Assembly (NCBI GenBank): GCA_015272215.1
Contig: JACYMD010000020.1
Span: 1 to 61,437, forward strand
Direction: 5' to 3'
DNA length: 61,437 nt
Source of the DNA: Rivularia sp. T60_A2020_040
GTDB taxonomy: Bacteria > Cyanobacteriota > Cyanobacteriia > Cyanobacteriales > Nostocaceae
The notes under the pieces are model-generated. The model was given only the letters and a program-made list of their open reading frames with translations, was not told the origin of the DNA and did not search any database. Position numbers and translations under genes: made by a program. Within the stretch, counting starts at the first letter, position 1. Each line of letters starts with the position of its first letter. Below, piece by piece: positions 8,315 to 17,660 of the stretch.

Positions 8315-9088
8315 ATGAATCATGTATTCTATAAAATATTCGATAAAACCGTATTAAAAGAGAAACTTGCTACGAAAACTTTGCGATTATATACTTACTC
8401 AATATTAATAATGAGAGCATCAGATAAAAAAGCTATCAAACAACGCTTAAAAATCGCCACAAAAAAAATAAGTAAGCCTCAAATAGAAGATAGATTAATC
8501 GCCATCAAAGATTTAAAAGAAATCGGTGAAGAATATCCTACAGAATACGACAATATTATTCAAATTCTGACTAAATTAATTCATACAAATAGAACACTAA
8601 AATTATTTAATCATCACCAAATCAATCCGATAACCGAAATTAGCAGCGATATTCAAATTGCTTTAAAAATCATCACTAATCCGGATATCGATAAATACTT
8701 GTGTAGAAATAAGATTGACTTAAGTTATGTAGATATTAGAGGTGCAAATCTTCCGGGAGCTAACTTAGAAAAAATTAACTTACAGCAATCAATTCTTTAC
8801 CGAGCCAATCTAATTGACGCAAATCTAGAAAATGCTAACTTAAATGGTGCATTACTAAGTGCAGCAAATCTTTGTCATGCAAATTTTACTCGCGCTAACT
8901 TATGTGGTGCTATATTAAATGCAGCAAATCTTTGTGGAGCAAATCTTACCCATGCTGATTTGCGTAATGCTAATTTGTTTTTAGCGAATTTGCAGGGAGC
9001 GAATTTCGACGGTACAAACTTGGATGGAGCTAACTTAAGAGAAGCTGAGTTTTGCGGTAACAAAGCTACTCATGACACTCAAAATTGA
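8315..9088 (+). CDS. Pentapeptide-repeat protein
   Basis: The C-terminal half (about residues 140-250) is a run of pentapeptide repeats of the A(N/D)LxX type (for example GANLPGANLEKINLQQ), which folds as a right-handed quadrilateral beta helix. The N-terminal 140 residues are charged and helical, with no recognised domain. The biochemical role of most such proteins in cyanobacteria is unknown. The first ATG is at 8315, but its ribosome-binding site is poor; an in-frame ATG at 8411 would remove 32 residues, so the start is uncertain. A second pentapeptide gene follows on the same strand after 240 bases, suggesting a related pair. Confidence 0.88.
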   Translation: MNHVFYKIFDKTVLKEKLATKTLRLYTYSILIMRASDKKAIKQRLKIATKKISKPQIEDRLIAIKDLKEIGEEYPTEYDNIIQILTKLIHTNRTLKLFNHHQINPITEISSDIQIALKIITNPDIDKYLCRNKIDLSYVDIRGANLPGANLEKINLQQSILYRANLIDANLENANLNGALLSAANLCHANFTRANLCGAILNAANLCGANLTHADLRNANLFLANLQGANFDGTNLDGANLREAEFCGNKATHDTQN

Positions 9089-9331
9089 AAAAAAATATTC
9101 GTCAAGTTATCAATTAGCGATGTTTCCCCAACAATCGCTGATCAGCTATCTACGTAATTTTACCGTGCCAGAGAATATCATTAGGGCATTATATTAGAGA
9201 CAATCTACCAGCTGTCCAACAGCTATAGCAATTGCAACTTTCGACAGATATTGCATTTTTAGGACAAATGATATACTCTTTAATCCCACTCCTTTCGGTA
9301 AGAATTCTGTGTTGTGAGGAATACTGTTTTT

Positions 9332-10669
9332 ATGTCTGCTAAAAAGACAGACGCTCTAACGAATTGGTTGATAGGAATTACAATCTTTTTTTCCGTTTCA
9401 CCAATTGTTATTTTCACAGCGATTTCAAAAATAGAAGGATTGTCAAATGAAGAAAAAATCGAATATAAAAGTCAGGCTTTAATGACTTCTACCGGATTTT
9501 TTCTGGGATTGGCAATAATTATCAATGCTTATTATGGAGCTAAACGCACCATAATCATGGAAAAAAGCTTACTAGCAGCTTACAAAGATAACCAAGTAAA
9601 TCAACAAAATATAGAACTTAAGCAACAAAAGCTGTTAGCAGAGCGTTTCATGAGCGCAATTACTCAACTGGGGCATGATAGTGTTGCGACTCGTACTGGA
9701 GCTATTTATGCTTTAGAAAGAGTTGCTCAAGAATCAGTTCAAGAGTATTGGACAATCATGGAAATTCTGACAGCTTTTGTCAGAGAAAATGGTGTTACTA
9801 GCTTTACAAAATTTAAGGCAAGCACTGAAGTCACAAAAATTCCTACAGACATTCAAGCAGCACTCACTGTGATTGGTAGACGAAATGCAAATCAAGATCC
9901 TGAAAATAAAAGACTGAATTTAAGGAATGCTCAAATTAGGGGAGTTGACTTGAGTAATGCGAATCTACAACGAGCAGATTTACGCAATGCTAATTTATCT
10001 GGAGCTTGTTTACAAGGAACTGACTTGTATCGTGCAAACCTCGATGGTGCTACAATATCGCAATCTAACCTTTATCAAGTCAATTTGCAACAAGCAAGTT
10101 TAAAAGGTGCTAATTTAGCCGGTTCAATTATCAATAAAGGTTTGCTCTATGGTGCTAATCTCCGAGATGCTAACCTTTGTGGAGCTTCTTTACGGGCAGC
10201 TAATTTAATGGGGGCTAATCTTTATAAAGCTAATTTAATGGGGGCTAATCTCAAAGCTGCTAATTTAGCAGGAGCAAAATTATTTTTAGCTAACCTGCAA
10301 TCAGCAAAACTCGATAAAGCCAAAATGTATGAAACTGGTTTAATTGGAGCTAATTTACAGCAAGCAAATCTAAGTGGGGCTGATTTGCGACAAGCAAACC
10401 TGAATGCAGCTAAACTTCAACAAGCAGAAGTTTATTTTGCTAACTTTTCTAAAGCTTCTTTGAGAGAAGCGAATTTTTCAGGAGCAAATCTAATGGGAAC
10501 TGATTTTCAGTCATGTATTTTGTACGAAACCAATTTTAGTGGAGCTAATTTAACTGCTGCAAATCTTTCTTATACAGACTGTTACGATGTCAACCTTGAA
10601 GGAACAATCCTCAAGGGAGCCAAAAATTTTCAACCCCAGTTACACAAAATGGCTATTGGTGAATATTGA
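9332..10669 (+). CDS. Membrane-anchored pentapeptide-repeat protein
   Basis: This protein has two hydrophobic segments near the N terminus (about residues 12-32 and 48-68), then a coiled region with QNIELKQQKLLAERFMSAI. A conserved bridge follows (ALERVAQES, YWTIMEILTAFVREN) that often precedes pentapeptide repeats in cyanobacterial proteins. About 230 residues of A(N/D)LxX repeats end the protein. A GTG at 9314 opens the frame further upstream, but GAGGA at 9316-9320 is a good Shine-Dalgarno sequence for the ATG at 9332, so I prefer that start. The repeats presumably face the cytoplasm as a scaffold. Function is unknown. Confidence 0.9.
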   Translation: MSAKKTDALTNWLIGITIFFSVSPIVIFTAISKIEGLSNEEKIEYKSQALMTSTGFFLGLAIIINAYYGAKRTIIMEKSLLAAYKDNQVNQQNIELKQQKLLAERFMSAITQLGHDSVATRTGAIYALERVAQESVQEYWTIMEILTAFVRENGVTSFTKFKASTEVTKIPTDIQAALTVIGRRNANQDPENKRLNLRNAQIRGVDLSNANLQRADLRNANLSGACLQGTDLYRANLDGATISQSNLYQVNLQQASLKGANLAGSIINKGLLYGANLRDANLCGASLRAANLMGANLYKANLMGANLKAANLAGAKLFLANLQSAKLDKAKMYETGLIGANLQQANLSGADLRQANLNAAKLQQAEVYFANFSKASLREANFSGANLMGTDFQSCILYETNFSGANLTAANLSYTDCYDVNLEGTILKGAKNFQPQLHKMAIGEY

Positions 10670-10858
10670 CCAATAGGTATTTTATCAAAACTATCCATCT
10701 ACCAAAACCCTCGAAGATTATTTTTTTTATTCCCAGGGTGCTTGCCACCACTTGTGCTTACCAGTTAACATTTTAAATTAATATTAATTTCCATCTTTGT
10801 TTTTACTTTCTCTTCATAAAAGTGATGATAATTATTTGTAATAATCCAAAGTTCAAAA

Positions 10859-11119
10859 TTAAAAAGTCATATCATGTTCATAATCCCAACATTTACCCTC
10901 TTGCCATGTTCGATTAGTATGCTTGCATTCAGATTCGTTATGAATCCAAGGAATTGATGTCGGAAATACCGCAACAGGTTTAAGAAATAAAGACATTACA
11001 GAGTGTATAGTGCAATAACCAGACACTATTAATAAACTCATGATTGTAGTACTAAATATAATTCTACTAGGAGTCCAAAAAGTAATTTTTGCTCTGGGAG
11101 CTTGAAGTCTAGAGCGCAT
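10859..11119 (-). CDS. Small single-pass membrane protein, unknown function
   Basis: This 86-residue protein has one clear hydrophobic helix (about residues 20-48) and a short polar tail with two cysteines in the motif CKHTNRTWQEGKCWDYEHD. The basic N terminus suggests the tail lies outside the cytoplasm, where the cysteines could pair. The ATG at 11119 is preceded by AGGAA at good spacing, supporting translation. I do not recognise a named family. It stands alone, facing away from the M20 hydrolase gene, behind a 437-base spacer. Confidence 0.65.
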   Translation of the reverse strand: MRSRLQAPRAKITFWTPSRIIFSTTIMSLLIVSGYCTIHSVMSLFLKPVAVFPTSIPWIHNESECKHTNRTWQEGKCWDYEHDMTF

Positions 11120-11472
11120 AATAATTATTCCTGATTTATTTATGTATTTTTATCTTTTAATGATGTGGTAAAAACCCTTTTTAAAAACTTTTCCCTGTCA
11201 CATTCATTTTTAATAATGTGCAAAACAATTTTTAAACAACTATTGAAAATCCAATGTTGTCCTTAAACGAAAGGGTTAATTACTTCCCAATATTGGCATA
11301 AGATTTTCCGGAATTGAAAGCTCTTATCCGTAGTTTTTACTAAATAAAAATACTTATTATTCTTTTTTTAAAGATTAATCGGTAGACTCTGCACACTCTG
11401 TTATAAATATGTTATACAAAAACTTTTCTCTATTTACAGCCGCATAACTACGGTTTTTAAGTAGATAATTGT

Positions 11473-11489
11473 TACTATACGGTATAGTA
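11473..11489. promoter_or_regulatory. 17-base palindrome in a long spacer (possible operator)
   Basis: The arms TACTATAC and GTATAGTA around a single central G form a perfect palindrome. It lies in the 437-base spacer 11120-11556, about 350 bases upstream of the small membrane protein gene and just past the M20 gene's 3' end. It could bind a dimeric regulator or be an AT-rich coincidence. I see no gene in the rest of the spacer. Confidence 0.35.
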
Positions 11490-11556
11490 TATATCATTTA
11501 TAATATATGTATTTGAGATTTTAAGGGAAAGATGGGGAGAAATTAACTGTCCCAGG

Positions 11557-12786
11557 TCAACTGTCAAAATACTTTTCCACACAACGGACAAAAATTTCTA
11601 CTCCCATAGCTAATGCTGTTTCGTCAAAGTTGAAACGGGGATGATGATGGGGATAAGCTAAGTCTTTTTGAGGATTTGCAGAACCCAAGAAGAAATAACA
11701 ACCGGGAACTTCCTGTAAAAAGAATGACATATCCTCACCACCCATTGTTTGGCATTCTGGTACTATCCCCACATCTGTTTCCACAACTTTTTCTGCAACA
11801 CTTCTGACTAATTCAGCCATGTGGATATCGTTAATTGTGGGTGGGTAAAGTTCACAGTATTCTAAGTCATAAGTAGCACTATGAATCTGACAAATTCCCG
11901 CAATTATTTCCTGAACTCGCTGCTGAATAAATCCTTTAAAATCAAGATTAAAATACCTGACTGTACCGCTCATTCTGGCAGTATCAGCAATGACATTACC
12001 TTTAGTTCCTGCATGAAGTTCTCCCACCGTCACCACAGCCGAATCAATGGGGTTGATATTACGAGCGACAATAGTTTGTAAAGCATTGACAACTTGAGCC
12101 GCAACTACCACAGAATCAACGGTTTGATGAGGCATTGCACCATGTCCACCTTTACCCAAAATTGTACAATGAAATGATTCTACCGCCGCCATCAAAGCAC
12201 CAGCACGAACACCCACTGTACCTAAAGGTAGATTATTCCATAGATGTAGACCAATAATTGCATCGACATCGGGATTTTTTAATACCCCAGCTTCAATCAT
12301 TGGTTTAGCACCACCTGGTCCTTCTTCAGCAGGTTGAAAGATGATTTTAATAGTACCAGAAAAACTATCTCGATGGTCTTGTAAATATTTTGCCGTACCA
12401 AGTGCGATCGCAGTATGTCCATCATGTCCACAAGCGTGCATTATTCCCTGGTGTTGTGAGCAGTAAGACACTTCGTTGAGTTCTTGAATGGGTAAAGCAT
12501 CCATATCGGCACGAATTGCCAATACTCGATGATTTTGATGGGATTCTAATGGTTTAGTCCCATTAATAGTAGCAACAATACCCGTTTGAGCAATACCAGT
12601 TTGATGTTCAATTCCCCATGCTGCTAACTTTTGGGAAATAAACTTGCTAGTAATTTGCTCGGCAAAACCCAACTCCGGCTTTTGATGAATTAACCTGCGC
12701 CATTCGATAATTTGTGGATGTAACGAACGAATATCTTGTCTAACGCTAGATAAATTGGCAGATGCACTTGGAAAGGTAGAAACCAT
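11557..12786 (-). CDS. M20-family amidohydrolase (hippurate / N-acyl amino acid hydrolase-like)
   Basis: This is a zinc-dependent carboxypeptidase-like enzyme that cleaves the amide bond of N-acyl or N-aryl amino acids, related to hippurate hydrolase and plant auxin-conjugate hydrolases. Diagnostic metal-binding stretches are visible: ADMDALPIQE, HACGHDGHTAIALG, QPAEEGPGGAKPMIEAG, GGEDMSFF and a C-terminal HHPRFNFDE. The 409-residue length is normal, and there is no signal peptide. The ATG at 12786 has no strong ribosome-binding site, because a heptamer repeat (12791-12818) lies immediately upstream. The physiological substrate cannot be told from the sequence. Confidence 0.93.
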   Translation of the reverse strand: MVSTFPSASANLSSVRQDIRSLHPQIIEWRRLIHQKPELGFAEQITSKFISQKLAAWGIEHQTGIAQTGIVATINGTKPLESHQNHRVLAIRADMDALPIQELNEVSYCSQHQGIMHACGHDGHTAIALGTAKYLQDHRDSFSGTIKIIFQPAEEGPGGAKPMIEAGVLKNPDVDAIIGLHLWNNLPLGTVGVRAGALMAAVESFHCTILGKGGHGAMPHQTVDSVVVAAQVVNALQTIVARNINPIDSAVVTVGELHAGTKGNVIADTARMSGTVRYFNLDFKGFIQQRVQEIIAGICQIHSATYDLEYCELYPPTINDIHMAELVRSVAEKVVETDVGIVPECQTMGGEDMSFFLQEVPGCYFFLGSANPQKDLAYPHHHPRFNFDETALAMGVEIFVRCVEKYFDS

Positions 12787-12790
12787 AATA

Positions 12791-12818
12791 ATTTTGGATT
12801 TTAGATTTTAGATTTTAG
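12791..12818. repeat. Heptamer tandem repeat (ATTTTAG-type, x4)
   Basis: Four heptamers (one ATTTTGG, three ATTTTAG) lie directly upstream of the M20 start. The same unit occurs at 13584-13611, 33574-33608 (reverse orientation) and 61280-61311. Confidence 0.9.
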
Positions 12819-12859
12819 ATTGAAAATCTGGCGTTGCTGAATCCAACGCCGGAATTTTA

Positions 12860-12902
12860 GACGTGATATAATGCCCTCCGGGCACGATTCGCTAACACGT
12901 CT
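12860..12902. repeat. Imperfect GACGTG...CACGTC hairpin
   Basis: Short arms GACGTG and CACGTC enclose a GC-rich inner stem (GCCCTCCGGGC). It lies between bioD and the M20 gene and resembles the GTAGAGACG hairpins elsewhere in the window. Confidence 0.5.
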
Positions 12903-12909
12903 TCCATTA

Positions 12910-13584
12910 TTAATTAAATAATTTTTCTAATTGTAAATCGGATGCGACTTTTGCTAATTCTTCCAAATCTAAAGGATTTTCTAAATAAGGTAAACATCCT
13001 AAAACGGGGATATTTGTTAAGGATTCAATTAAATCTATTGGTGTCCAATCGGCGATTTGTTCGGGTGTTAGTGCTTGAGTACAATTTAAGATGATTCCTA
13101 TTAAGTGTACTTTTGACTGTTTTGCTAAAGCGACATTTGCTACTGCTTGAGAAATCGCACCCAATTTTATCGGTACAACTAATACTGTAGGTAAACGCCA
13201 TTCTCCGGCTAAATCAGCAACTGTAAATTCATCCGTAACTGGAGAACCCAAACCCCCTAAAGCTTCTACTAAGATGAATTTGTACCTTTGTTGTAACTGA
13301 GTAAAAGTTTGCCAAACTATACCTAAATCTACTTCACGATTTTCCTTAGCTGCGGCGATTGGTGGTGCTAAAGGTGCTTGAAAATAAAGTGGTGTAATCT
13401 CAGCTTCAGTTTGTGACAGCGAAAATAACTGTTGATAAATTTCGCGATCGCCAATTCCCGACTGAATCGGTTTCATAATTCCCAAGCTTTTTTGGGGATG
13501 ATATTTTTGTAAATAAGCAGCTAAGGCTGTGGTAAATACAGTTTTACCTGCGTCGGTATCGGTTCCAGTAATAAATAATAACAA
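12910..13584 (-). CDS. bioD: Dethiobiotin synthetase
   Basis: BioD closes the ureido ring of biotin, converting 7,8-diaminopelargonate, CO2 and ATP to dethiobiotin. The N-terminal P-loop is [19 protein letters not shown], followed by MKPIQSG and [11 protein letters not shown], all characteristic of the family. The 224-residue length is normal. The only plausible start is a TTG at 13584, which abuts a heptamer repeat that has replaced the normal leader and leaves no clear ribosome-binding site. Divergent to it lies a kinase gene. No other biotin gene is in the window. Confidence 0.92.
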   Translation of the reverse strand: MLLFITGTDTDAGKTVFTTALAAYLQKYHPQKSLGIMKPIQSGIGDREIYQQLFSLSQTEAEITPLYFQAPLAPPIAAAKENREVDLGIVWQTFTQLQQRYKFILVEALGGLGSPVTDEFTVADLAGEWRLPTVLVVPIKLGAISQAVANVALAKQSKVHLIGIILNCTQALTPEQIADWTPIDLIESLTNIPVLGCLPYLENPLDLEELAKVASDLQLEKLFN

Positions 13585-13611
13585 TTTTGGATTTTGGATT
13601 TTAGATTTTGG
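13584..13611. repeat. Heptamer tandem repeat (ATTTTGG-type, x4) at the bioD start
   Basis: Four heptamers fill the space between the divergent bioD and kinase genes. They touch the TTG start codon of bioD. Confidence 0.9.
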
Positions 13612-13644
13612 ATTATTATAAAGGCGATTGAGTCATTAATAAAA

Positions 13645-14643
13645 ATGTCACAAATTGAAGTTTATGAAGGCATCGCCAAAACTGTACTCAATCAATATGC
13701 TTTAGTTGACGAAAAAATACAATTTCTAGGTCATGGTGAAAACGTCACCTTTTTTGTGGAAACTGCAACAGAAAAATTCCTTCTTCGTATTCATCAACCA
13801 ATCTCAGTGTCAACCGATAAGCGATGGCAACGACCAGATATTATCGAATCAGAACTTTTATGGCTTACTGCTTTGCATCGTGATACCGATATAGTAGTGC
13901 AAGAGCCGATACAAAATCAACAAGGTAAATGGATAACACAAATTATAGAAAATGATACTCTAAATATTCTGTATTGCTCGTTATTACATTGGATTGATGG
14001 CAATATTAGTCAAATTCAACGAACATCGCAACAAGCTTACCAACTCGGCTTACTAATGGCTCAATTGCATCAACATAGCACTCAGTGGCAATTACCACAA
14101 AATTTTCTCCGTCCAATCTATGATCAAAATCGTCTCAATGCAGCACTCCAAGCACTTCACCCAGCAGTATCCAATGGCTTGATTTCAATAGAGCATTACG
14201 ATCTACTGACAACAGCAACTCAGAAGATTAAAAAGGTGATGCAAAACTTGGAAACAGTTCAAAATTGGGGATTAATCCATGCTGACTTACATCAAGGCAA
14301 TTATTTATTTCACAACCAACAAATTCGACCAATTGATTTTTCTCGTTGTGGCTTCGGATATTATCTTTATGATATTGCTCAGTCAATTGACCATCTAATT
14401 CCTGAAGTGAGAACCTCATTTTTTAAAGGTTATCAAACAACTCGTAATTTACCCGCAAATTATCTACAGATAACAGAAGGATTTTCTAGCATGGCATCCC
14501 TAGAAGTTTTTGCTTTTCATGTTAACAATCCCCAACAACATCAATGGCTTTCAGATACCGTTCAATATGTAGCTCAGAAACACGTTCCTAAATATCTTGA
14601 AGATAAGTCGTTTTTGCTTGATATTTATGAAATAATTTTATAA
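13645..14643 (+). CDS. Aminoglycoside-phosphotransferase-fold kinase (small-molecule kinase)
   Basis: The catalytic loop LIHADLHQGNYLFHN followed by PIDFSRCGFG matches the HxDxxxxN and D motifs of APH/choline/homoserine-kinase-like enzymes. A nucleotide-binding beta-rich lobe lies at the N terminus (IQFLGHGENVTFFVETATEKFLLRIH, in part). The substrate is unknown; the family phosphorylates hydroxyls of small metabolites or drugs. The frame extends upstream to 13594, but that part is heptamer-repeat DNA, so the ATG at 13645 (MSQIEVYEG) is preferred. Its last 210 bases and the following 480 bases have a degenerate copy at about 2165-2845. Confidence 0.85.
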   Translation: MSQIEVYEGIAKTVLNQYALVDEKIQFLGHGENVTFFVETATEKFLLRIHQPISVSTDKRWQRPDIIESELLWLTALHRDTDIVVQEPIQNQQGKWITQIIENDTLNILYCSLLHWIDGNISQIQRTSQQAYQLGLLMAQLHQHSTQWQLPQNFLRPIYDQNRLNAALQALHPAVSNGLISIEHYDLLTTATQKIKKVMQNLETVQNWGLIHADLHQGNYLFHNQQIRPIDFSRCGFGYYLYDIAQSIDHLIPEVRTSFFKGYQTTRNLPANYLQITEGFSSMASLEVFAFHVNNPQQHQWLSDTVQYVAQKHVPKYLEDKSFLLDIYEIIL

Positions 14644-14649
14644 ATCATT

Positions 14650-15125
14650 TTACTTATATTTGAATTTAATCTAAATCTAATTTCCAAGATATCAAAAAGC
14701 AAAAATACGTCCAAACAGATTATATATAAATTTTATTTTACATGAAAAGTGATTTAGGCGACATCTAAAAAACAAGATAATTTGGTTTAATAAATGAAAA
14801 TACTCTCATTAATAATGACTTCATTCTCAACAGAATGGTTTTTTATTAATTTTTATTGCGAAATACTGAACTTTTTTCGTGTTTATATGTAGAGTTGTAT
14901 CTTTTTTTCAGTAACAAAGGTATTTTGTGTAACTTCAAAAATAATAAACCCGTATTTTGACTGAGAAAAACTGAATTTGTTGAAATTGAATTAGATTGTG
15001 GATATAGCTTGTTGAGGATTAACTAGATTTTTAAGTATTGGATTTTACGATTAAAGAGAAAAAATAGTATTTGTATTGAGAAAAAGCTGGGATTATATAA
15101 CTACTGTATGTCAAAATTGCTGCAA
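14650..15125. repeat. Non-coding part of the diverged duplication (partner of 2290-2845)
   Basis: This spacer between the kinase and the broken nuclease-like gene is collinear with 2290-2845. It holds an intact 32-codon frame at 14794-14892. The region is very AT-rich, with no recognisable RNA gene. Confidence 0.75.
14794..14892 (+). other. Possible 32-residue small ORF, copy B (paired with 2475-2573)
   Basis: An ATG-to-TAG frame starting MKILSLIMTSFS ends in FFRVYM. It has the same length and stop as the frame at 2475-2573 and is also hydrophobic. No strong ribosome-binding site precedes it. Differences between the copies are mostly amino-acid changing, so coding status is doubtful. Confidence 0.25.
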
Positions 15126-15135
15126 ATAAGTTTAT

Positions 15136-15840
15136 TTAGAGTTGATTTGGGGATATTGGCGATCGCCAAGGTGACGTTAATAAAATTAATCTCAAACATT
15201 CCACTCCCTTACCACTTTTCCGGCGTTGTTTCATAATCTGCAAAACTTCACTTAGTTCATGACGACGGGGAAATAGCGAAAAAGTCCGCGATGTATCGTA
15301 TCGGGGAGTTGGTCCCAAAGTTAATTTGAGAAACACAAATTTATCACCATTAGTTGCCATGCCAAAAGCTGTATTTTGAGACTGAGGTGCAGTTAACATA
15401 TTATAGGCTAATAACTGCGGCAATGCTGCTACAACTGGAATACTGGTACGTTTGGATTAAACTACTAAAATCCCAAATTTTTCTTGTATAACTAAGGTAT
15501 CAATAAAACTACGAATCGTTTCTTCTGGGTCTTCAAGTTCTAATTCCATACCATAGGGCGAGCGAATTTTGAAGGGTGTATCGAGAAAGCCTGCAACTTC
15601 TAACAACGGGGAAACTATTAGTAAATTTACCGTTCCTTCTATCAGTAAACCATCAGCCCGATGGTAATCGTAACGTTGTTTGATCGGTGCAACTCCTGCT
15701 TTTTCCGTTTCATTGAGTTGAGGTAAATTTTCTAGCCATTCCGTAAAAAAGTTGCCGTATTCTGCTTGATATAAGTTACAACGAGTTTGAAGGTCATTTA
15801 AAGTTTTGATTTTATCGGTAACTGCTGTACTAATAGTCAT
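15136..15840 (-). pseudogene. Nuclease-like protein (type I restriction R-subunit-like) broken by an in-frame stop
   Basis: Two frame-matched pieces make one protein. Residues from MTISTAVTDKIK to EKFGILVV end at a TAA (15457-15459). The same frame then continues SKRTSIPVVAALPQLLAYNM and on to 15136. In the cyanobacterial relatives I know this joint reads VVESKRTSIPVVAALPQ, so a glutamate codon GAA has become TAA. That Glu-x-Lys is the likely end of a (D/E)xK nuclease motif, so the mutation would remove both the catalytic residue and the C-terminal third. The ATG at 15840 is the likeliest start. It may be a pseudogene, a sequencing error or a readthrough site. Confidence 0.75.
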
Positions 15841-15971
15841 CTGAATAAATATTGCTGTTTTTTCTTGGTTTAGCAATAGAGTAAACCAAATTCGATGGAT
15901 TTTCAGTTAAAGTAAATCAACTCTGTTTTATTCCTTGAGAATTGATTTTTTGATCGAAAGTACTTCCCATT

Positions 15972-17660
15972 TCAAGGAGTTGTTGAATCCGACTCGGATT
16001 CTGAAGTGGGTTCCACAGTTGGGTTAATTGTTTCATCTTCGGAAGGAGTTGGTTTGAGTATGGAGGGAACTTTAATTGGTGGTAAACTTAGACCGGGGGA
16101 GTCGGAATTTGGAACGTTATCATCTAATGGTGTCGGTGTTTCTTCTGTTGGTGTCGGAGTCTCTTCTGTCGGTGTTGGTGTTGGTGTTGGTGTTGGTAAT
16201 TCTGGTTCTCGCAACCGAACTCTCAAGATATATTCAGCTTCTTGAATATCTGGTAGATTGTTTAACTCAATAGTATATTTACCAGTAAAAGGTAACTTCC
16301 CTTCATAAAAACTGACTTGTCGGGCAGCATTATCAATTAACTCTTGATTTGGACCTAATACTGATAACGATACACCGTTTTCTTCAACTAATATTGCTGT
16401 AAAACTTTGTTCTTCTTGACCGTCAAAAGTGTACTGAATAGTTTGATTAGCTTTCAATCTACCTCTAATCGTAGCTGTATTAGAAAGTCCTAGATTCAGC
16501 CGCTTGCTAAAAACAACTGGTTCATTATTAGGTGTTGGTGTCGGTGTGAGAAAAGGAGAAGCAAAAGTTTGTGGGGGAGGTGATTGTGTTTGAGAATCGG
16601 ATGCATTTTGAATAGTTCTAACCAAAGCCCAAGAACCCAATCCCGCAAATGCTATTACAACCGCAGCGATTGCTCCTACAGCCAACGGATTATCTACAAC
16701 CGAATCTTGTCGTGGTGGTGGAATTACCGGGTCAGGTTGACGACGAGGTGGCTGTACTGGGTCAAGTCTACCACCGACAGCGACTGTCCGCATTCCCGAT
16801 AAGTCGGGTTTGGCTGCGGTAGGTTGATTTAAAGAATCGAATGCTTCCAAAACCTCCATTACACTTTGATAACGACCACCAGGTTTGTTGCTCAACATTC
16901 GATTCAAAATTTGAGCAAATCGGGGATTAACACTCACCCAGCGCTGCCAATTCCAACTTAAGAGGTTGTCATCAAATAATTCCGTGGGTTCCTTGCCAGT
17001 AAGTAAAACGATCGCACTCACAGCTAAAGCATACAAATCGCTGCTAGGATAAGCTTGACCCGTTTGAATTTGCTCGCTGGGGCAATAACCTGGTTTCCCA
17101 ACATAAGTTTCAGGAGTAGTCGATCGCGAACGCAATCGAGTAGCTAATTCTTTAACCACCCCAAAATCAATTAAAACCGGCAATTTATCACTTTCACGCA
17201 TGATAATATTATCCGGTGAAATATCGCGGTGAATGATTCCCTTACCGTGAATATAATCCAATACTGGTAGTAAAGAGCGCATCAAACGTAACACCTCAGT
17301 TTCCGTAAAAGCACTACCTACAGCTTTACGTTCTGCGAGTAAATCGTAGTAAGTTTTTCCCTCAACGTAGTCTTGTACCAAAAATAATCGTTGGTCTTGT
17401 TCAAACTTTTCGCGAAACTGAGGAATTTGGGGATGCTTAATTTGATACAAAATAGCCGCTTCTCTAGCAAAAAGTTCCTGTGCTTTTTCCCAAGCAGAGG
17501 TTCCTGTAGCATTGGGAATTAACTCTTTAATGGCGCAAAGTTCGTTAAAACGTCTTTGGTCTTCCGCTAAATAGGTTCTACCGAATCCCCCTTGACCCAA
17601 AATTTTAATAATTTTATAACGATTTTGTAATACAGTGTCGGAGCTAATTGGTGGTTGCAT
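15972..17660 (-). CDS. Membrane-anchored Ser/Thr protein kinase (PknB-like)
   Basis: Residues 14-275 are a Hanks-type kinase domain, with glycine loop GQGGFGRT (22-29), lysine K45, HRDISPDN (144-151) and DFG (165-167), so it should be active. A proline-rich stretch leads to one membrane helix (about 327-350). The exported part contains a beta-rich domain resembling a bacterial pre-peptidase C-terminal (PPC) module (about 375-480). A threonine/proline tail follows (TPTPTPT and EETPTPTEE repeats), which may span the cell wall. Such kinases phosphorylate cytoplasmic targets in response to outside signals; the target is unknown here. The gene stands alone. Confidence 0.93.
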   Translation of the reverse strand: MQPPISSDTVLQNRYKIIKILGQGGFGRTYLAEDQRRFNELCAIKELIPNATGTSAWEKAQELFAREAAILYQIKHPQIPQFREKFEQDQRLFLVQDYVEGKTYYDLLAERKAVGSAFTETEVLRLMRSLLPVLDYIHGKGIIHRDISPDNIIMRESDKLPVLIDFGVVKELATRLRSRSTTPETYVGKPGYCPSEQIQTGQAYPSSDLYALAVSAIVLLTGKEPTELFDDNLLSWNWQRWVSVNPRFAQILNRMLSNKPGGRYQSVMEVLEAFDSLNQPTAAKPDLSGMRTVAVGGRLDPVQPPRRQPDPVIPPPRQDSVVDNPLAVGAIAAVVIAFAGLGSWALVRTIQNASDSQTQSPPPQTFASPFLTPTPTPNNEPVVFSKRLNLGLSNTATIRGRLKANQTIQYTFDGQEEQSFTAILVEENGVSLSVLGPNQELIDNAARQVSFYEGKLPFTGKYTIELNNLPDIQEAEYILRVRLREPELPTPTPTPTPTEETPTPTEETPTPLDDNVPNSDSPGLSLPPIKVPSILKPTPSEDETINPTVEPTSESESDSTTP

